Below are positions 36,772 to 46,956 of a DNA stretch of 64,000 bases, piece after piece; positions within the stretch are counted from its first letter, which is position 1, and each line of letters opens with the position of its first letter. Source of the DNA: Gilliamella sp. Pra-s52 (GTDB lineage Bacteria > Pseudomonadota > Gammaproteobacteria > Enterobacterales > Orbaceae); NCBI RefSeq assembly GCF_009795805.1, contig NZ_WTEY01000003.1, forward strand, positions 62,001 to 126,000. The letters run 5' to 3'. The notes below the pieces were generated by a model. That model saw only the letters and a program-made list of their open reading frames with translations. It searched no databases and had not been told where the DNA came from. The translations under genes were made by a program, and so were the position numbers.

Positions 36772-37023
36772 ATGAAAAAAATAATACAAAGAATATTTTT
36801 CTATTGGAAGAATTTACCAGAAGATCAAACTATTGTTTACGTCGGTAAAAAGTGGGGAGATTTATCATTAAATGAAACCTACCTACATATAAAGAATTAT
36901 ACTAATTTAATTGGTAAAACAGAGAAAGAAAAAATCAATTTAGCTATATTAAGAATAAAAGAAGAAGATAATTTTTTAGAAAATAATCTGTTTAAATTTG
37001 TTGATATTTTATATGAAATATGA
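36772..37023 (+). CDS. Hypothetical protein (83 residues)
   Basis: Short, Lys/Glu-rich soluble protein with WKNLPEDQTIVYVGKKWGDLSLNETYLHIKNY. No family recognised. It begins 20 bases after the IS end and might be the surviving part of an immunity-type gene. Weak upstream ribosome-binding site. Confidence 0.35.
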   Translation: MKKIIQRIFFYWKNLPEDQTIVYVGKKWGDLSLNETYLHIKNYTNLIGKTEKEKINLAILRIKEEDNFLENNLFKFVDILYEI

Positions 37024-37106
37024 ATTGTTAGATGAGTCTTTTTTTTAAAAATAAAATATGGTACAGATAATTCAGTAAAAATTACTTTTAAAAAAATGGT
37101 TTTAGC

Positions 37107-37337
37107 TTGAATTTAACAGATTTAATGTTATCTGAACATTATAAGAATGATCTAGTTATAGAAAATAATAGCGCTTATATAAAAAACTCTGCAATAACAA
37201 AAATGAAAGAAAATAATGAGGATCTTTTGTTATTTTTGAGGCGGAATTATATATTAAGTAAATTTAATCATCTGAGATGTAGAAACCAATTTGACATTAA
37301 AAACAATATAAATCAAATAATTAAATATAAAACTTAA
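37107..37337 (+). CDS. Doubtful small ORF (76 residues, TTG start)
   Basis: Highly charged, Asn/Lys-rich frame (LRRNYILSKFNHLRCRNQFD). No ribosome-binding site, AT-rich composition and no recognisable motif. It may be a relic of a longer gene or chance. Confidence 0.2.
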   Translation: MNLTDLMLSEHYKNDLVIENNSAYIKNSAITKMKENNEDLLLFLRRNYILSKFNHLRCRNQFDIKNNINQIIKYKT

Positions 37338-37403
37338 AAACTCGCAGGACTATTACTTTCAAATGAATTGATCAATTCATTCAATCTCTCGTAATTAATT
37401 TTC

Positions 37404-37958
37404 TTAAAAGAACAATTTAATTCTAATTCTTTTGTATACATTTGTATTAACGGCCTTAATATCTCTATCTTTAGGTAATAGATCTAGATTCTTATCTTTT
37501 GATATTCTTTGTAATATAGCGGGAATTGCAGATGAATAATCAGTGATATCAAATAATGCCATTAAAGTATTTAAAATCACTAATAGATCTTTTCTAATAG
37601 GATGGAGTATTTTTTTGCCTTCGTTATTATTTGTTCTATTTTCTCTATTACTCTGTGTCGTACTATCATAATTGGTACTTAATGGATTAAATAAAGGTAA
37701 AGGAGCTTCATTTATAAGAGTAAGCCATTTTTTAGCAGCATCATCACCACAATAAAAGAATCCAATCTTGTCTTTAGAGTTAACAAGTCTAAATTCAAAG
37801 CAATAATAATTTGTTGTTATTTTTTGATTAAAGTAGCCTGTTTTTTGTTGATTCGGCAGAAGAACACCATGAAATACAGGTGTTATTTTATATTCTTTTA
37901 TTGCTTGTTCCCTAATATAATCACCTTTACGTGCATATTTTTTAGGCCACTTCAACAT
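37404..37958 (-). CDS. Hypothetical protein (184 residues)
   Basis: The protein has no signal peptide or membrane span. The N-terminal half is a plausible compact domain (YKITPVFHGVLLPNQQKTGYF, FEFRLVNSKDKIGFFYCGDDAAKKWLTLINEAPLPLFNPL). An Asn/Thr/Ser-rich linker (residues about 98-110) leads to a C-terminal helical part. A ribosome-binding site AAGGAAA precedes the ATG. It lies at the edge of the accessory island beside tRNAs and may have been acquired. Confidence 0.55.
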   Translation of the reverse strand: MLKWPKKYARKGDYIREQAIKEYKITPVFHGVLLPNQQKTGYFNQKITTNYYCFEFRLVNSKDKIGFFYCGDDAAKKWLTLINEAPLPLFNPLSTNYDSTTQSNRENRTNNNEGKKILHPIRKDLLVILNTLMALFDITDYSSAIPAILQRISKDKNLDLLPKDRDIKAVNTNVYKRIRIKLFF

Positions 37959-38115
37959 TATTTTTCCTTTTTATCAGCATAAAAATTATCATAATAATAT
38001 TGAATTAATTTCAATGAGTTGTAATAGTCTTTATTTAATCTGACATTTTAGTACATTCAAATGCCTTGATTCCATGTAACTTACAAACGTTACTGGACGT
38101 CTGTAGATAAATATC

Positions 38116-38191
<76 letters not shown>

Positions 38192-38203
38192 ATAGGTAAG
38201 AAG

Positions 38204-38291
38204 TGGTGCCCGGGGCGAGACTTGAACTCGCACGGCCAAAAAGGCCGAGGGATTTTAAATCCCTTGTGTCTACCGATTTCACCACCCGGGC
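38204..38291 (-). tRNA. tRNA-Leu, anticodon TAA
   Basis: Class II tRNA with acceptor GCCCGGG/CCCGGGC and encoded ACCA, anticodon loop TTTAAAA in stem AGGGA/TCCCT, and a long variable arm CGGCC-TTTTT-GGCCG. Transcribed ahead of tRNA-Gly, 12 bases apart, so a two-tRNA operon. Confidence 0.96.
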
Positions 38292-38516
38292 CCAAAACTA
38301 ATTACAAAGAAGTAATTGCGTTTTGAATGCTGTGCATTTTACTCATCTTAAATTTATCGTCAACAAAAAAATTCAAATTATTGTTTAACTGCTCAATGTT
38401 TGTCACATTTTGTGTGGTTTGTTAACCTTTTGCTTTAAAAGTTAAAAAAATAGAATTTATTGTTAACTATAAAAATGGTTAGCCTTTAATAAAAGGCTAA
38501 AGTCTAATTTTATAAA

Positions 38517-38855
38517 TTAAACACTAAATGATGAACCGCAACCACAAGTGGTTGTTGCGTTAGGGTTGTCAACCACAAAGCGAGAGCCTTGTAAACCTTC
38601 AATATAATCGATTGTACCACCAACAAGATATTGCAAACTCATTGGGTCGATAACGAGTGATACGCCGTTTTTTTCGATTGCCAAGTCATCTTCGTTTACT
38701 TTTTCATCAAACGTAAATCCATACTGAAATCCACTACATCCCCCACCTGTAATGTAAACTCTTAATTTAAGGTTCGGGTTTTCTTCTTCGGTGACAAGTG
38801 ACTTAACTTTATTGGCGGCTGCATCAGTAAAGTTGATTGGTAAGGCATCGCTCAT
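38517..38855 (-). CDS. erpA: Iron-sulfur cluster insertion protein ErpA
   Basis: ErpA is an A-type carrier delivering Fe-S clusters to apo-enzymes, including those of isoprenoid synthesis. The 112-residue protein has the three ligand cysteines: Cys40 in [11 protein letters not shown], then Cys104 and Cys106 in [11 protein letters not shown]. It is divergent from hemL, as in E. coli (hemL and erpA are neighbours there too). Confidence 0.95.
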   Translation of the reverse strand: MSDALPINFTDAAANKVKSLVTEEENPNLKLRVYITGGGCSGFQYGFTFDEKVNEDDLAIEKNGVSLVIDPMSLQYLVGGTIDYIEGLQGSRFVVDNPNATTTCGCGSSFSV

Positions 38856-39014
38856 GTTCTTCTCCTAATATAGTGATCTTCGTATTATATACCTTTGCTA
38901 AATGAAAATACAAAATAGAAAACTTCTATTAAATAAATTTTTGTTAGCTAGCTTGAATTTGTTTTGATTTTATGAATAAATACAACAAATTTTTTTAGAG
39001 AGATTATCTCAACT

Positions 39015-40310
39015 ATGCTAAATACTTTTAAATCAGAAGCGCTTTACCATCAAGCCTTATCCGTTATGCCCGGTGGTGTTAATTCACCTGTTCGTGCTTT
39101 TAATGGTGTAGGCGGTACACCTTTGTTTATTGAGCGTGCAAACGGTGCATATCTTTATGATGTAGATAATAAAGCCTATATTGATTATGTCGGTTCTTGG
39201 GGACCAATGATTCTTGGACATAACGATCCCGATGTTGCCAATGCGGTCATTAATGCAGTGCATAATGGGCTGAGTTATGGCGCACCAACCGAGATTGAAA
39301 TAAAAGTGGCTAATTTGGTTTCACAATTAATGCCGTCCATTGAAATGGTGCGAATGGTAAATTCAGGAACCGAAGCAACCATGAGTGCTATTCGTGTTGC
39401 GCGTGGCTTTACAGGGCGAGATAAGATTATTAAATTCGAAGGTTGTTACCATGGGCATGCCGATTATTTATTAGTTAAAGCCGGTTCTGGCGCCCTTACG
39501 TTTGGTCACCCAACATCGCCCGGAGTACCTAGTGATTTTGTTAAACATACCTTAGTTTGTGACTATAACAATTTAGAATCAGTCAAAAAACAATTTGCAC
39601 AATATCCTAACGATATCGCTGCCATTATTATTGAGCCAGTTGCTGGCAATATGAATTGTGTGCCAACCAAGAAAGCGTTCTTACAAGGCTTGCGTGCGCT
39701 TTGTGATGAATATGGTGCGTTGTTGATTATTGATGAAGTGATGACAGGCTTTAGAGTCGCGCTAGGTGGTGCCCAAGATTATTATGATGTTGTACCCGAT
39801 TTGACTTGTTTAGGTAAGATTATTGGTGGTGGTATGCCTGTTGGTGCATTTGGTGGTCGTGCAGATATTATGAAACAATTAGCACCAACTGGACCAATCT
39901 ATCAAGCAGGTACGCTTTCAGGTAATCCTGTTGCAATGGCAGCAGGATATGCGACGTTAACAAAGTTGATGGAAGTTGGTATATATCAGGAGTTAGAAAA
40001 TAAAAGCGCATCGCTTGCCAATGGTTTATTGGCAGTAGCTAAACAGCATAATGTGCCATTAGTGGTGAATTATGTGGGTGCGATGTTTGGGTTGTTTTTT
40101 ACAACTGCTACTGAAGTAACCAGTTATCAAGATGTGATGCAGTGTGATGTTGAATTATTCAAAAAATTCTATCATCATATGCTTACAGAAGGTGTCTATT
40201 TTGCACCGTCTGCATTTGAAGCAGGCTTCATGTCACTTAAACATACAGATAAAGAGATCAATCACACAATTGATGCTGCAAACCGTTTTTTTAGTAATTT
40301 AAAAAGATGA
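39015..40310 (+). CDS. hemL: Glutamate-1-semialdehyde 2,1-aminomutase
   Basis: HemL makes 5-aminolevulinate from glutamate-1-semialdehyde in the C5 heme pathway. The 431-residue class III PLP aminotransferase has [13 protein letters not shown], the [13 protein letters not shown] cofactor region, [10 protein letters not shown], and the PLP lysine in [16 protein letters not shown] (about residue 270). A good fit over the full length. Confidence 0.96.
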   Translation: MLNTFKSEALYHQALSVMPGGVNSPVRAFNGVGGTPLFIERANGAYLYDVDNKAYIDYVGSWGPMILGHNDPDVANAVINAVHNGLSYGAPTEIEIKVANLVSQLMPSIEMVRMVNSGTEATMSAIRVARGFTGRDKIIKFEGCYHGHADYLLVKAGSGALTFGHPTSPGVPSDFVKHTLVCDYNNLESVKKQFAQYPNDIAAIIIEPVAGNMNCVPTKKAFLQGLRALCDEYGALLIIDEVMTGFRVALGGAQDYYDVVPDLTCLGKIIGGGMPVGAFGGRADIMKQLAPTGPIYQAGTLSGNPVAMAAGYATLTKLMEVGIYQELENKSASLANGLLAVAKQHNVPLVVNYVGAMFGLFFTTATEVTSYQDVMQCDVELFKKFYHHMLTEGVYFAPSAFEAGFMSLKHTDKEINHTIDAANRFFSNLKR

Positions 40311-40376
40311 TGCTGTTTTTAGTATACCCAAAGAAATAACAAATTAAACGACTTAACTTAAATAGGTAATAATTAT

Positions 40377-40853
40377 ATGGTTAATCCACTTAAAGAAGGT
40401 GCACAAGCGCCTCAATTTTCGTTACCAGACCAAGACGGAGAGCTAATGGGTTTAAAAGACTTTAAAGGTCACCGTGTTTTAATTTATTTTTACCCAAAAG
40501 CCATGACGCCAGGTTGTACTGTGCAAGCTTGTAATTTACGAGATTGTGCTGATGAGTTTAAAAAGTACAATGTAGCAATTCTTGGTATTAGTACTGATAA
40601 ACCAGAAAAATTATCTCGTTTTGTTGAAAAAGAGTTATTAAATTTTACATTGCTTTCTGACGAAAATCACGAAGTCGCCCAAGCATTTGGTACTTGGGGT
40701 GAAAAAGAATTTATGGGTAAAACCTATGATGGTATTCACCGTATTAGCTTTTTAATTGGTAAAGACGGTAAAATCGAAAAAGTGTTTAATGATTTTAAAA
40801 CTGCTAACCATCATGAAGTGGTTTTAGAGTATCTGAAAAACCACACTAAATAA
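40377..40853 (+). CDS. bcp: Thioredoxin-dependent thiol peroxidase (bacterioferritin comigratory protein)
   Basis: Bcp is an atypical 2-Cys peroxiredoxin that reduces peroxides. The 158-residue protein has the peroxidatic Cys47 in YPKAMTPGCTVQAC and a second Cys52 for the intramolecular disulfide; the family signature NLRD follows. It lies 66 bases after hemL. Confidence 0.95.
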   Translation: MVNPLKEGAQAPQFSLPDQDGELMGLKDFKGHRVLIYFYPKAMTPGCTVQACNLRDCADEFKKYNVAILGISTDKPEKLSRFVEKELLNFTLLSDENHEVAQAFGTWGEKEFMGKTYDGIHRISFLIGKDGKIEKVFNDFKTANHHEVVLEYLKNHTK

Positions 40854-40862
40854 CCCTGTTGA

Positions 40863-40894
40863 ATAAAAGCAGATTAGCCATTAATCTGCTTTTA
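40863..40894. terminator. Shared terminator between bcp and perM
   Basis: Stem AAAAGCAGATTA/TAATCTGCTTTT with loop GCCAT between the convergent genes; its right arm covers the perM stop and last codons. It can act in both directions. Confidence 0.8.
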
Positions 40895-41966
40895 CTTCAC
40901 TATTTGCGTTATTCAATTCGTCGAGTTTTGGCCAAGCATTGATAATAGCTTTGACTAATGTGGCTAATGGTATTGCAAAAAATATCCCCCAAAATCCCCA
41001 TAACCCGCCAAAAACAATCACAGCTAAAATAATAACAAGTGGATGTAAGTTGAGCTTTTCAGAAAACAAGCACGGTACCAATAAGTTACCATCTAATGAC
41101 TGTATTAAAATATAGAAAAATAATAAATAGCCAAATTGAGCGGTTAATCCCCATTGAAAGAGTGCAATAAGCACAACAGGGATACTTGAAATAATAATGC
41201 CAACATAAGGTACCAATACTGACAGGCCAACAATCACCGCTAATAAAAGCCCATAATCTAAACCAAAATACCAAAAAGGAATGTAAACGCAAATGGTTAA
41301 AATAATAATATGCAGCACATTACCAACAATATAATTGGCTATTTGCATATCCATTTCAGTGGCAACTTTGTCTAAAATTGAGCGGTTTTTAGGTAGGATT
41401 TTTGAGCAATACCCCCATATTTGGGCTTTGTCTTTTAATAAAAAGAACATCATAATTGGTACCAATACCGCATTAATCGCAATCGAAACTAATCCTAATA
41501 AAGAGACAATTGAAAACTGCAACAATGAATTACCTGTTTGTACTACTTTACTGGTAATACCTTGAATAATAGAATCAAACAAGCCTACATCAATCAACTC
41601 TGGATAATGTTCAGGCAAAGTAGTTAAAAAATTGTTAGCAAAATTTAGCATGTTTGGAATATTGGTGATCAAACTAATACTTTGTTGCCAAATTAGTGGT
41701 AATAAGATCATAAATCCTACCAATACTACAAGAATAAAAAGCAACAATACAATTACAACAGCCAGCGTTCTTGGGATATTTTTTTTGTGTAGAAAGTTAA
41801 CAGGACTATCAAGCAAATAGGAAAGCACAATAGCAATAAAAACAGGCAAAAGAATTTTATTGAAAAAATAGATGATAATAAATAAACCAATAATAACCGC
41901 CATTAGTGATACGACATGCGGATCGCTAAAGCGCTTTTTATACCATTCAATAAACATTTTTAACAT
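40881..41966 (-). CDS. perM: AI-2E family transporter (PerM-like)
   Basis: The 361-residue protein has about seven to eight membrane helices. Family motifs include LPVFIAIVLSYLLDSPV at the N-terminus and GLSVLVPYVGIIISSIPVVLIAL near residues 240-265. The family includes TqsA and PerM; this copy next to bcp matches the E. coli bcp-perM neighbourhood, so PerM is the best name. The substrate is unknown. Confidence 0.85.
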   Translation of the reverse strand: MLKMFIEWYKKRFSDPHVVSLMAVIIGLFIIIYFFNKILLPVFIAIVLSYLLDSPVNFLHKKNIPRTLAVVIVLLLFILVVLVGFMILLPLIWQQSISLITNIPNMLNFANNFLTTLPEHYPELIDVGLFDSIIQGITSKVVQTGNSLLQFSIVSLLGLVSIAINAVLVPIMMFFLLKDKAQIWGYCSKILPKNRSILDKVATEMDMQIANYIVGNVLHIIILTICVYIPFWYFGLDYGLLLAVIVGLSVLVPYVGIIISSIPVVLIALFQWGLTAQFGYLLFFYILIQSLDGNLLVPCLFSEKLNLHPLVIILAVIVFGGLWGFWGIFFAIPLATLVKAIINAWPKLDELNNANSEVKAD

Positions 41967-42015
41967 TAAAACACTCCTATTTTGCTAACTTTTAAAGGTT
42001 ATAAATTCAGCACAA

Positions 42016-43539
42016 TTATTTTTTAAAACTGCCTAATATACCACGAGTAATCTGCTTGCCAATTTGATTAACGACTTGTCTTGTTGCGCTTTTGGCAATT
42101 TGTTGGGTTATGCCATCATGTTGTTCACCTTTTGGTCCTTTTGAGCCAAAAAGAAGCGTGCTTAAAAAGTTAAGCAACCCGCCATTATTTTGTTTATTGT
42201 TGGTATCTTCATCGTCTTTTTTATCACTCTTATCAGTATTTTGATTAGACATATTATTTAACGAAAATCCCGCTTTTAATACTTCATAGGCCGATTTCCT
42301 GTCTAAAGTTTGTTCATATTTCTTATAAAAATAAGATTGGTGCATAATCAATGATTGGTTATCTGGTGACATTGCCCCCATTTTGGAACTGGGTGCAATA
42401 ATATAACCACGCTCAACCATGTTTGGGCGGCCTTTTTCGTCTAGAAATGAAATAAGCGCTTCACCAACACCAAGTTCCATAATTGCTTTTTCGGTGTCAA
42501 AATTTGGGTTAGCTCGCATAGTTTGAGCGGCTGTTTTGACTGCTTTTTGATCTTTAGGGGTAAATGCTCGTAAGGCATGTTGCACACGATTGCCTAATTG
42601 TCCTAAGATTGTATCAGGGATATCGGTCGGATTTTGAGAGGCAAAATAAACACCAACACCTTTAGAACGAATTAAGCGTACAACTTGTTCTATTTTTTGT
42701 AATAATGCAGGGGAAATATCGTTAAAAAGAAGATGAGCTTCGTCAAAGAAGAAAACAAGTTTAGGCTTATCAAGATCGCCTACTTCAGGCAAGTGTTCAA
42801 AAATTTCGGACAATAGCCATAATAAAAAGATAGAATATAATTTTGGTGAATTATATAATTTTTCTGCCGATAGTATGTTAACGACACCACGACCTTGATC
42901 ATTGACTTGTATTAGGTCTTGAATATCTAACATCGGTTCCCCAAGAAAAAATTCAGCACCTTGTTGTTCAAATGTTAATAATCCTCGTTGGATTGCACCA
43001 ATTGATGATGACGAAATATTGCCGTATTGGTTTGTGAAAGTTTTTGCGTTATCTCCCACAAATTGAATTAATGTACGAAGATCTTTAAAATCAATTAATA
43101 ATAAGTTGTTGTCATCAGCAATTTTAAATATCAGCTGTAATACACCTGATTGAACATTATTTAAATCGAGTAATCGACTAAGTAAAATAGGTCCTATATC
43201 TGACACTGTACTGTGAACGGGGATTCCCTTTTCAGCAAACACATCCCATAATTCAATCGGTGATGAATCGGGTTGCCAATCATTTACTTCAATGCTAGCT
43301 AAGCGAGCTCTTAACTTTTCAGATAATATGCCCTGTTCACCAATGCCGGTCAGATCACCTTTTACATCGGCAAGAAAGACGGGTACACCAATTTTCGAAA
43401 AACCTTCAGCCATTTTTTGCAATGTTACTGTTTTACCCGTACCTGTTGCGCCAGTAATTAATCCATGACGATTAGCTAACGCCGCTATAATAGATAAATT
43501 TTTGCCTTGGCTTTTGGCAATTACAATCGATTCACTCAT
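42016..43539 (-). CDS. HerA-like ATPase, DUF853 (YjgR family)
   Basis: The 507-residue protein has the Walker A GATGTGKT at 30-37, Walker [13 protein letters not shown] and the family block [31 protein letters not shown]. The family is a HerA/FtsK-type hexameric motor of unknown substrate. A Lys/Asp/Asn-rich linker near residues 412-430 precedes the C-terminal segment [20 protein letters not shown]. Single gene. Confidence 0.88.
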   Translation of the reverse strand: MSESIVIAKSQGKNLSIIAALANRHGLITGATGTGKTVTLQKMAEGFSKIGVPVFLADVKGDLTGIGEQGILSEKLRARLASIEVNDWQPDSSPIELWDVFAEKGIPVHSTVSDIGPILLSRLLDLNNVQSGVLQLIFKIADDNNLLLIDFKDLRTLIQFVGDNAKTFTNQYGNISSSSIGAIQRGLLTFEQQGAEFFLGEPMLDIQDLIQVNDQGRGVVNILSAEKLYNSPKLYSIFLLWLLSEIFEHLPEVGDLDKPKLVFFFDEAHLLFNDISPALLQKIEQVVRLIRSKGVGVYFASQNPTDIPDTILGQLGNRVQHALRAFTPKDQKAVKTAAQTMRANPNFDTEKAIMELGVGEALISFLDEKGRPNMVERGYIIAPSSKMGAMSPDNQSLIMHQSYFYKKYEQTLDRKSAYEVLKAGFSLNNMSNQNTDKSDKKDDEDTNNKQNNGGLLNFLSTLLFGSKGPKGEQHDGITQQIAKSATRQVVNQIGKQITRGILGSFKK

Positions 43540-43697
43540 GGGTTTACCCCTTATTAATTTGTGTTTAAAAGATATCGTTATACTGTTAAATCTGTCACAA
43601 AAACAATTTCTCTATGAAAACAGCTAATAATATTGTATTCTGAATTAGCGACAGTCGCTATTGTTATTATTCCATCTTGCCTATATAAGGAGGCGTT

Positions 43698-43919
43698 ATG
43701 TTTCCAGAATATCGAGAAATCATTTCTAAATTAAAAAATACCGATTTACGTTTTCAAAAATTGTTTGATCAACATAATGAGCTTGATCAAAAAATCAAAA
43801 ATATTGAATCTGGCATTATTATCAATACAACTGAAACGATAGAAGCATTAAAAAAACAAAAACTAAAAATTAAAGATGAAATTTATGAAATTTTGAAAAA
43901 GGTGTCTAATACGGATTGA
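43698..43919 (+). CDS. DUF465 protein (YdcH family)
   Basis: The 73-residue coiled-coil protein has the family pattern FPEYREIISKLKNTDLRFQKLFDQHNELDQKIK and ends LKIKDEIYEIL. Function unknown. A strong ribosome-binding site (AAGGAGG) lies eight bases before the ATG. Its terminator follows within 60 bases. Confidence 0.88.
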   Translation: MFPEYREIISKLKNTDLRFQKLFDQHNELDQKIKNIESGIIINTTETIEALKKQKLKIKDEIYEILKKVSNTD

Positions 43920-43964
43920 GCCATATAATCCAATATTTTAATTAATTTATTATAAAAAGAGCAA

Positions 43965-43994
43965 ATAAAAACCCCAATAGCTGGGGTTTTTTAT
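43965..43994. terminator. Terminator between the DUF465 gene and the mgtA region
   Basis: Stem AAAAACCCCA/TGGGGTTTTT around ATAGC; T-rich on both strands, so it may end both the DUF465 gene and the mgtA transcript. Confidence 0.8.
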
Positions 43995-44032
43995 TATCTT
44001 TAAACCTAATTGTTTATACTAACCTTTTGGTT

Positions 44033-44113
44033 TTAATTGTTTAGCTGCGCTTGTGCTTTTTTTTGTTTTCGGCTTTTAAGCAACATAATTAAATTTTTAT
44101 GTGGTTTTTTCAT
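44033..44113 (-). CDS. Small basic ORF downstream of mgtA (26 residues)
   Basis: ATG preceded at 9 bases by AAAGGAAA. The predicted peptide MKKPHKNLIMLLKSRKQKK plus seven residues is strongly basic with a short hydrophobic centre. It lies between the mgtA stop and the shared terminator, so it may be translated from the mgtA mRNA. No family recognised; could be chance. Confidence 0.35.
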   Translation of the reverse strand: MKKPHKNLIMLLKSRKQKKAQAQLNN

Positions 44114-44247
44114 AGATTATTTCCTTTTGTTATAATTATATGGTTAATAAATTGATTTTTTAATAATTTTTACTATATAAATTTTAGAATCGCTAAGCGA
44201 TATTGATATCGCTTAGCCGTTATTGTTAATCAGTTGTCATTGGTGCA

Positions 44248-46956
44248 TTAAAACCATTGTCCGAAGCGTTTAATATAAATCCGTTTCATCAATTGTGCAA
44301 CACAGCAATAACTAAATAGGGTTGCTAAAAGCCATGGAAAGTATGACCAAGGTAATGGTTCTAATCCAATTACCCCACCAAGTGGAGAAAACGGAATATA
44401 AATACCCACAGCCATAATTAGCAATGTCATCACAATTACGGGGAATGCCGCAGTGCTTTGCACAAATGGAATTTTTTGTGTTCTAAGCATGTGTACCACT
44501 AACGTTTGTGATAGTAACCCTTCAATAAACCACCCCGAATGGAATAATGATTGCATTTCAATACTATTAGCACTGAAAACAAACCACATTAAAGCATACG
44601 TTGAGATGTCGAAAATAGACGACGTAGGTCCAATCCAGATCATAAATCGTTTAATATTTAACGCATCCCATTTACGTGGTTTTTGTAAAAACTCATCATC
44701 CATTTTGTCCCATGGTAATGATAGTTGTGAAATATCATACAGCAAATTTTGAATGAGTAAATGTATCGCTAGCATAGGTAAAAATGGTAGAAACGCACTA
44801 GCCACCAATACTGAAAAAATATTGCCAAAATTTGAGCTTGCTGTCATGTTTAAGTATTTCATGATATTACCAAAGGTTTCACGTCCACATATTACACCTT
44901 CTTCTAACACCATTAAGCTCTTTTCAAGCAAAATAATATCGGCCGACTCTTTAGCGATGTCAGTTGCGGTATCAACTGATATTCCAACATCGGCATCACG
45001 AAGGGCTGGCGCATCATTAATACCATCCCCTAAAAATCCAACGGTATGACCATTATCTTGCAATAATCGAATAATTCGTGATTTTTGCAATGGCGTTAAC
45101 TTAGCAAAAATAGTACGTTGTTCGATTTGTATTTTAAGTTCAGCATCATCCATCTTTTCAATTTCAGTACCGAGTAATGGTGTACCTGGTTCTAAACCGA
45201 CTTCTCGGCACACTTTGATAGTGATGATTTCGTTATCACCTGTTAACACTTTAACGCCAACACCATGTTCACTCAATGCCGAAATAGCTTCAAATGCGCT
45301 TTCTTTTGGTGGATCTAGAAAGGTCAAAAAACCACGAATCGCAAGGGCTGTTTCGTCTTGTACAGTGTATTGTGCTTTTGTTTCGCTAGCGGGAATGTCT
45401 TTTATACCAACGGCTAATACCCTAAAACCATCTTTGTTATAGTCATGCGCTAAAGCAATTAATGCTTGTTTACGTTTATCATCTAATGGTAAATATTCGC
45501 CATTTTCATAAACATGACTTGCAATAGATAACATTTCCTCAACGGCACCTTTGCAAATCATCAAATGATTATCACTTCCATTTTGTACTACTACTGATAA
45601 ACGACGACGTACAAAATCAAACGGTAATTCGTCAATTTTTTTGTATAGGCCGGTACCTACCTTTTTCATACGGGTCTTTTCTTCGGTAAAACGGATTATG
45701 GCTTTATCCATTAAGTTTTTCATACCGCTTTGATAATAGCTGTTAAGCCAAGCTAGCTCTAAAACGGATGAATCAACTTGTCCATTAATATCAAGATGAT
45801 GCTCTAAAATAATTTTATCTTGCGTTAAAGTGCCTGTTTTGTCGGTACATAAAATATCCATTGCGCCAAAATTTTGGATAGCGTTAAGGCGTTTAACAAC
45901 CACTTTACGTTTTGCCATACCAACCGCGCCTTTGGCTAGGTTGGCACTTACAATCATTGGTAACATTTCTGGTGTTAAACCAACAGCAACCGCTAGTGCA
46001 AACAGTGCCGCATCACCCCAATCATTTTTTGAAAAACCGTTAATAAAAAAGACAATTGGTACCATAATTAACATAAAGCGAATAAGCAACCAACTCACAC
46101 TGTTAACACCACGATCAAACGAAGTTTCAGCACGGGAACCAACAATTGACTTTGCCAACGAACCAAAATGCGTATCAGCACCTGTGGCAACTACAATGGC
46201 AGTAGCAGTACCACTAACCACATTGGTGCCCATAAAACAGATATTATTGACATCAAGAGCATTATCTTTGTCGATGTTTGATTGTTCAATGTTATCTGTC
46301 GTTTTTTGCGTTACAGCACCTAAAGTGTCATACTTTTCAACAGGAATTGATTCCCCTGTTAACACCGCTTGGCTAACAAATAAATCCCTAGATTCAATCA
46401 ATCGGATATCTGCTGGAATCATGTCCCCCGCTGATAAATAAACAATATCCCCCGGAACAATTTCACTTAATGGAATTTCAATGCGCTCTGGGGTCATATC
46501 TTTATGCGCACGACGCAATACGGTTGCTGTTGTGCGAATCATTGATTTTAAGGCTTCAGCCGCTTTGTTCGAGCGAAACTCTTGCCAAAAACGCAATAAC
46601 CCACTGAGTGAGACCATCGTTAGAATAATAATAATCCCCGTTAAATCGGTCTCTTCACCATTTTGCAAAGGTAACCAATAGTCAGTCACAAAACTAACAA
46701 TAGCTAACGCTAATAATACAAATATAAATGGATTATTAAATGCCATTAATAATTGCACTAAAATTGACGGCGCCTTTTCGCGAGCAACTTCATTTTTACC
46801 ATATTGTTCAATTCGTGATTTTGCACTCTCTTGCGTTAAACCAGAAAGGCTAGATTGAAATTTAGATAAAATACTATCAAGGCTGCTTTGCGCTTCGTTG
46901 ATAGCTTTGATATCTGCACTATTTTGTGCTTTATTTTTTGATACATTTTTTGTCAT
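44248..46956 (-). CDS. mgtA: Magnesium-translocating P-type ATPase MgtA
   Basis: MgtA imports Mg2+ across the inner membrane under magnesium limitation. The 902-residue P3B-type ATPase has the TGES motif (VLTGESIPVEKY), the phosphorylation site CTDKTGTLTQDK (about residue 370), GDGINDAPALRDADVGISVD and the C-terminal helices. The N-terminal soluble extension matches MgtA. The upstream region is long and holds a possible regulatory leader ORF. PhoP/PmrA-type genes occur elsewhere in the window. Confidence 0.95.
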   Translation of the reverse strand: MTKNVSKNKAQNSADIKAINEAQSSLDSILSKFQSSLSGLTQESAKSRIEQYGKNEVAREKAPSILVQLLMAFNNPFIFVLLALAIVSFVTDYWLPLQNGEETDLTGIIIILTMVSLSGLLRFWQEFRSNKAAEALKSMIRTTATVLRRAHKDMTPERIEIPLSEIVPGDIVYLSAGDMIPADIRLIESRDLFVSQAVLTGESIPVEKYDTLGAVTQKTTDNIEQSNIDKDNALDVNNICFMGTNVVSGTATAIVVATGADTHFGSLAKSIVGSRAETSFDRGVNSVSWLLIRFMLIMVPIVFFINGFSKNDWGDAALFALAVAVGLTPEMLPMIVSANLAKGAVGMAKRKVVVKRLNAIQNFGAMDILCTDKTGTLTQDKIILEHHLDINGQVDSSVLELAWLNSYYQSGMKNLMDKAIIRFTEEKTRMKKVGTGLYKKIDELPFDFVRRRLSVVVQNGSDNHLMICKGAVEEMLSIASHVYENGEYLPLDDKRKQALIALAHDYNKDGFRVLAVGIKDIPASETKAQYTVQDETALAIRGFLTFLDPPKESAFEAISALSEHGVGVKVLTGDNEIITIKVCREVGLEPGTPLLGTEIEKMDDAELKIQIEQRTIFAKLTPLQKSRIIRLLQDNGHTVGFLGDGINDAPALRDADVGISVDTATDIAKESADIILLEKSLMVLEEGVICGRETFGNIMKYLNMTASSNFGNIFSVLVASAFLPFLPMLAIHLLIQNLLYDISQLSLPWDKMDDEFLQKPRKWDALNIKRFMIWIGPTSSIFDISTYALMWFVFSANSIEMQSLFHSGWFIEGLLSQTLVVHMLRTQKIPFVQSTAAFPVIVMTLLIMAVGIYIPFSPLGGVIGLEPLPWSYFPWLLATLFSYCCVAQLMKRIYIKRFGQWF

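Noticed and set aside
45830-46441. 203-codon frame opposite mgtA
   Set aside because: Antisense shadow of a well-conserved P-type ATPase gene; no own start signal.
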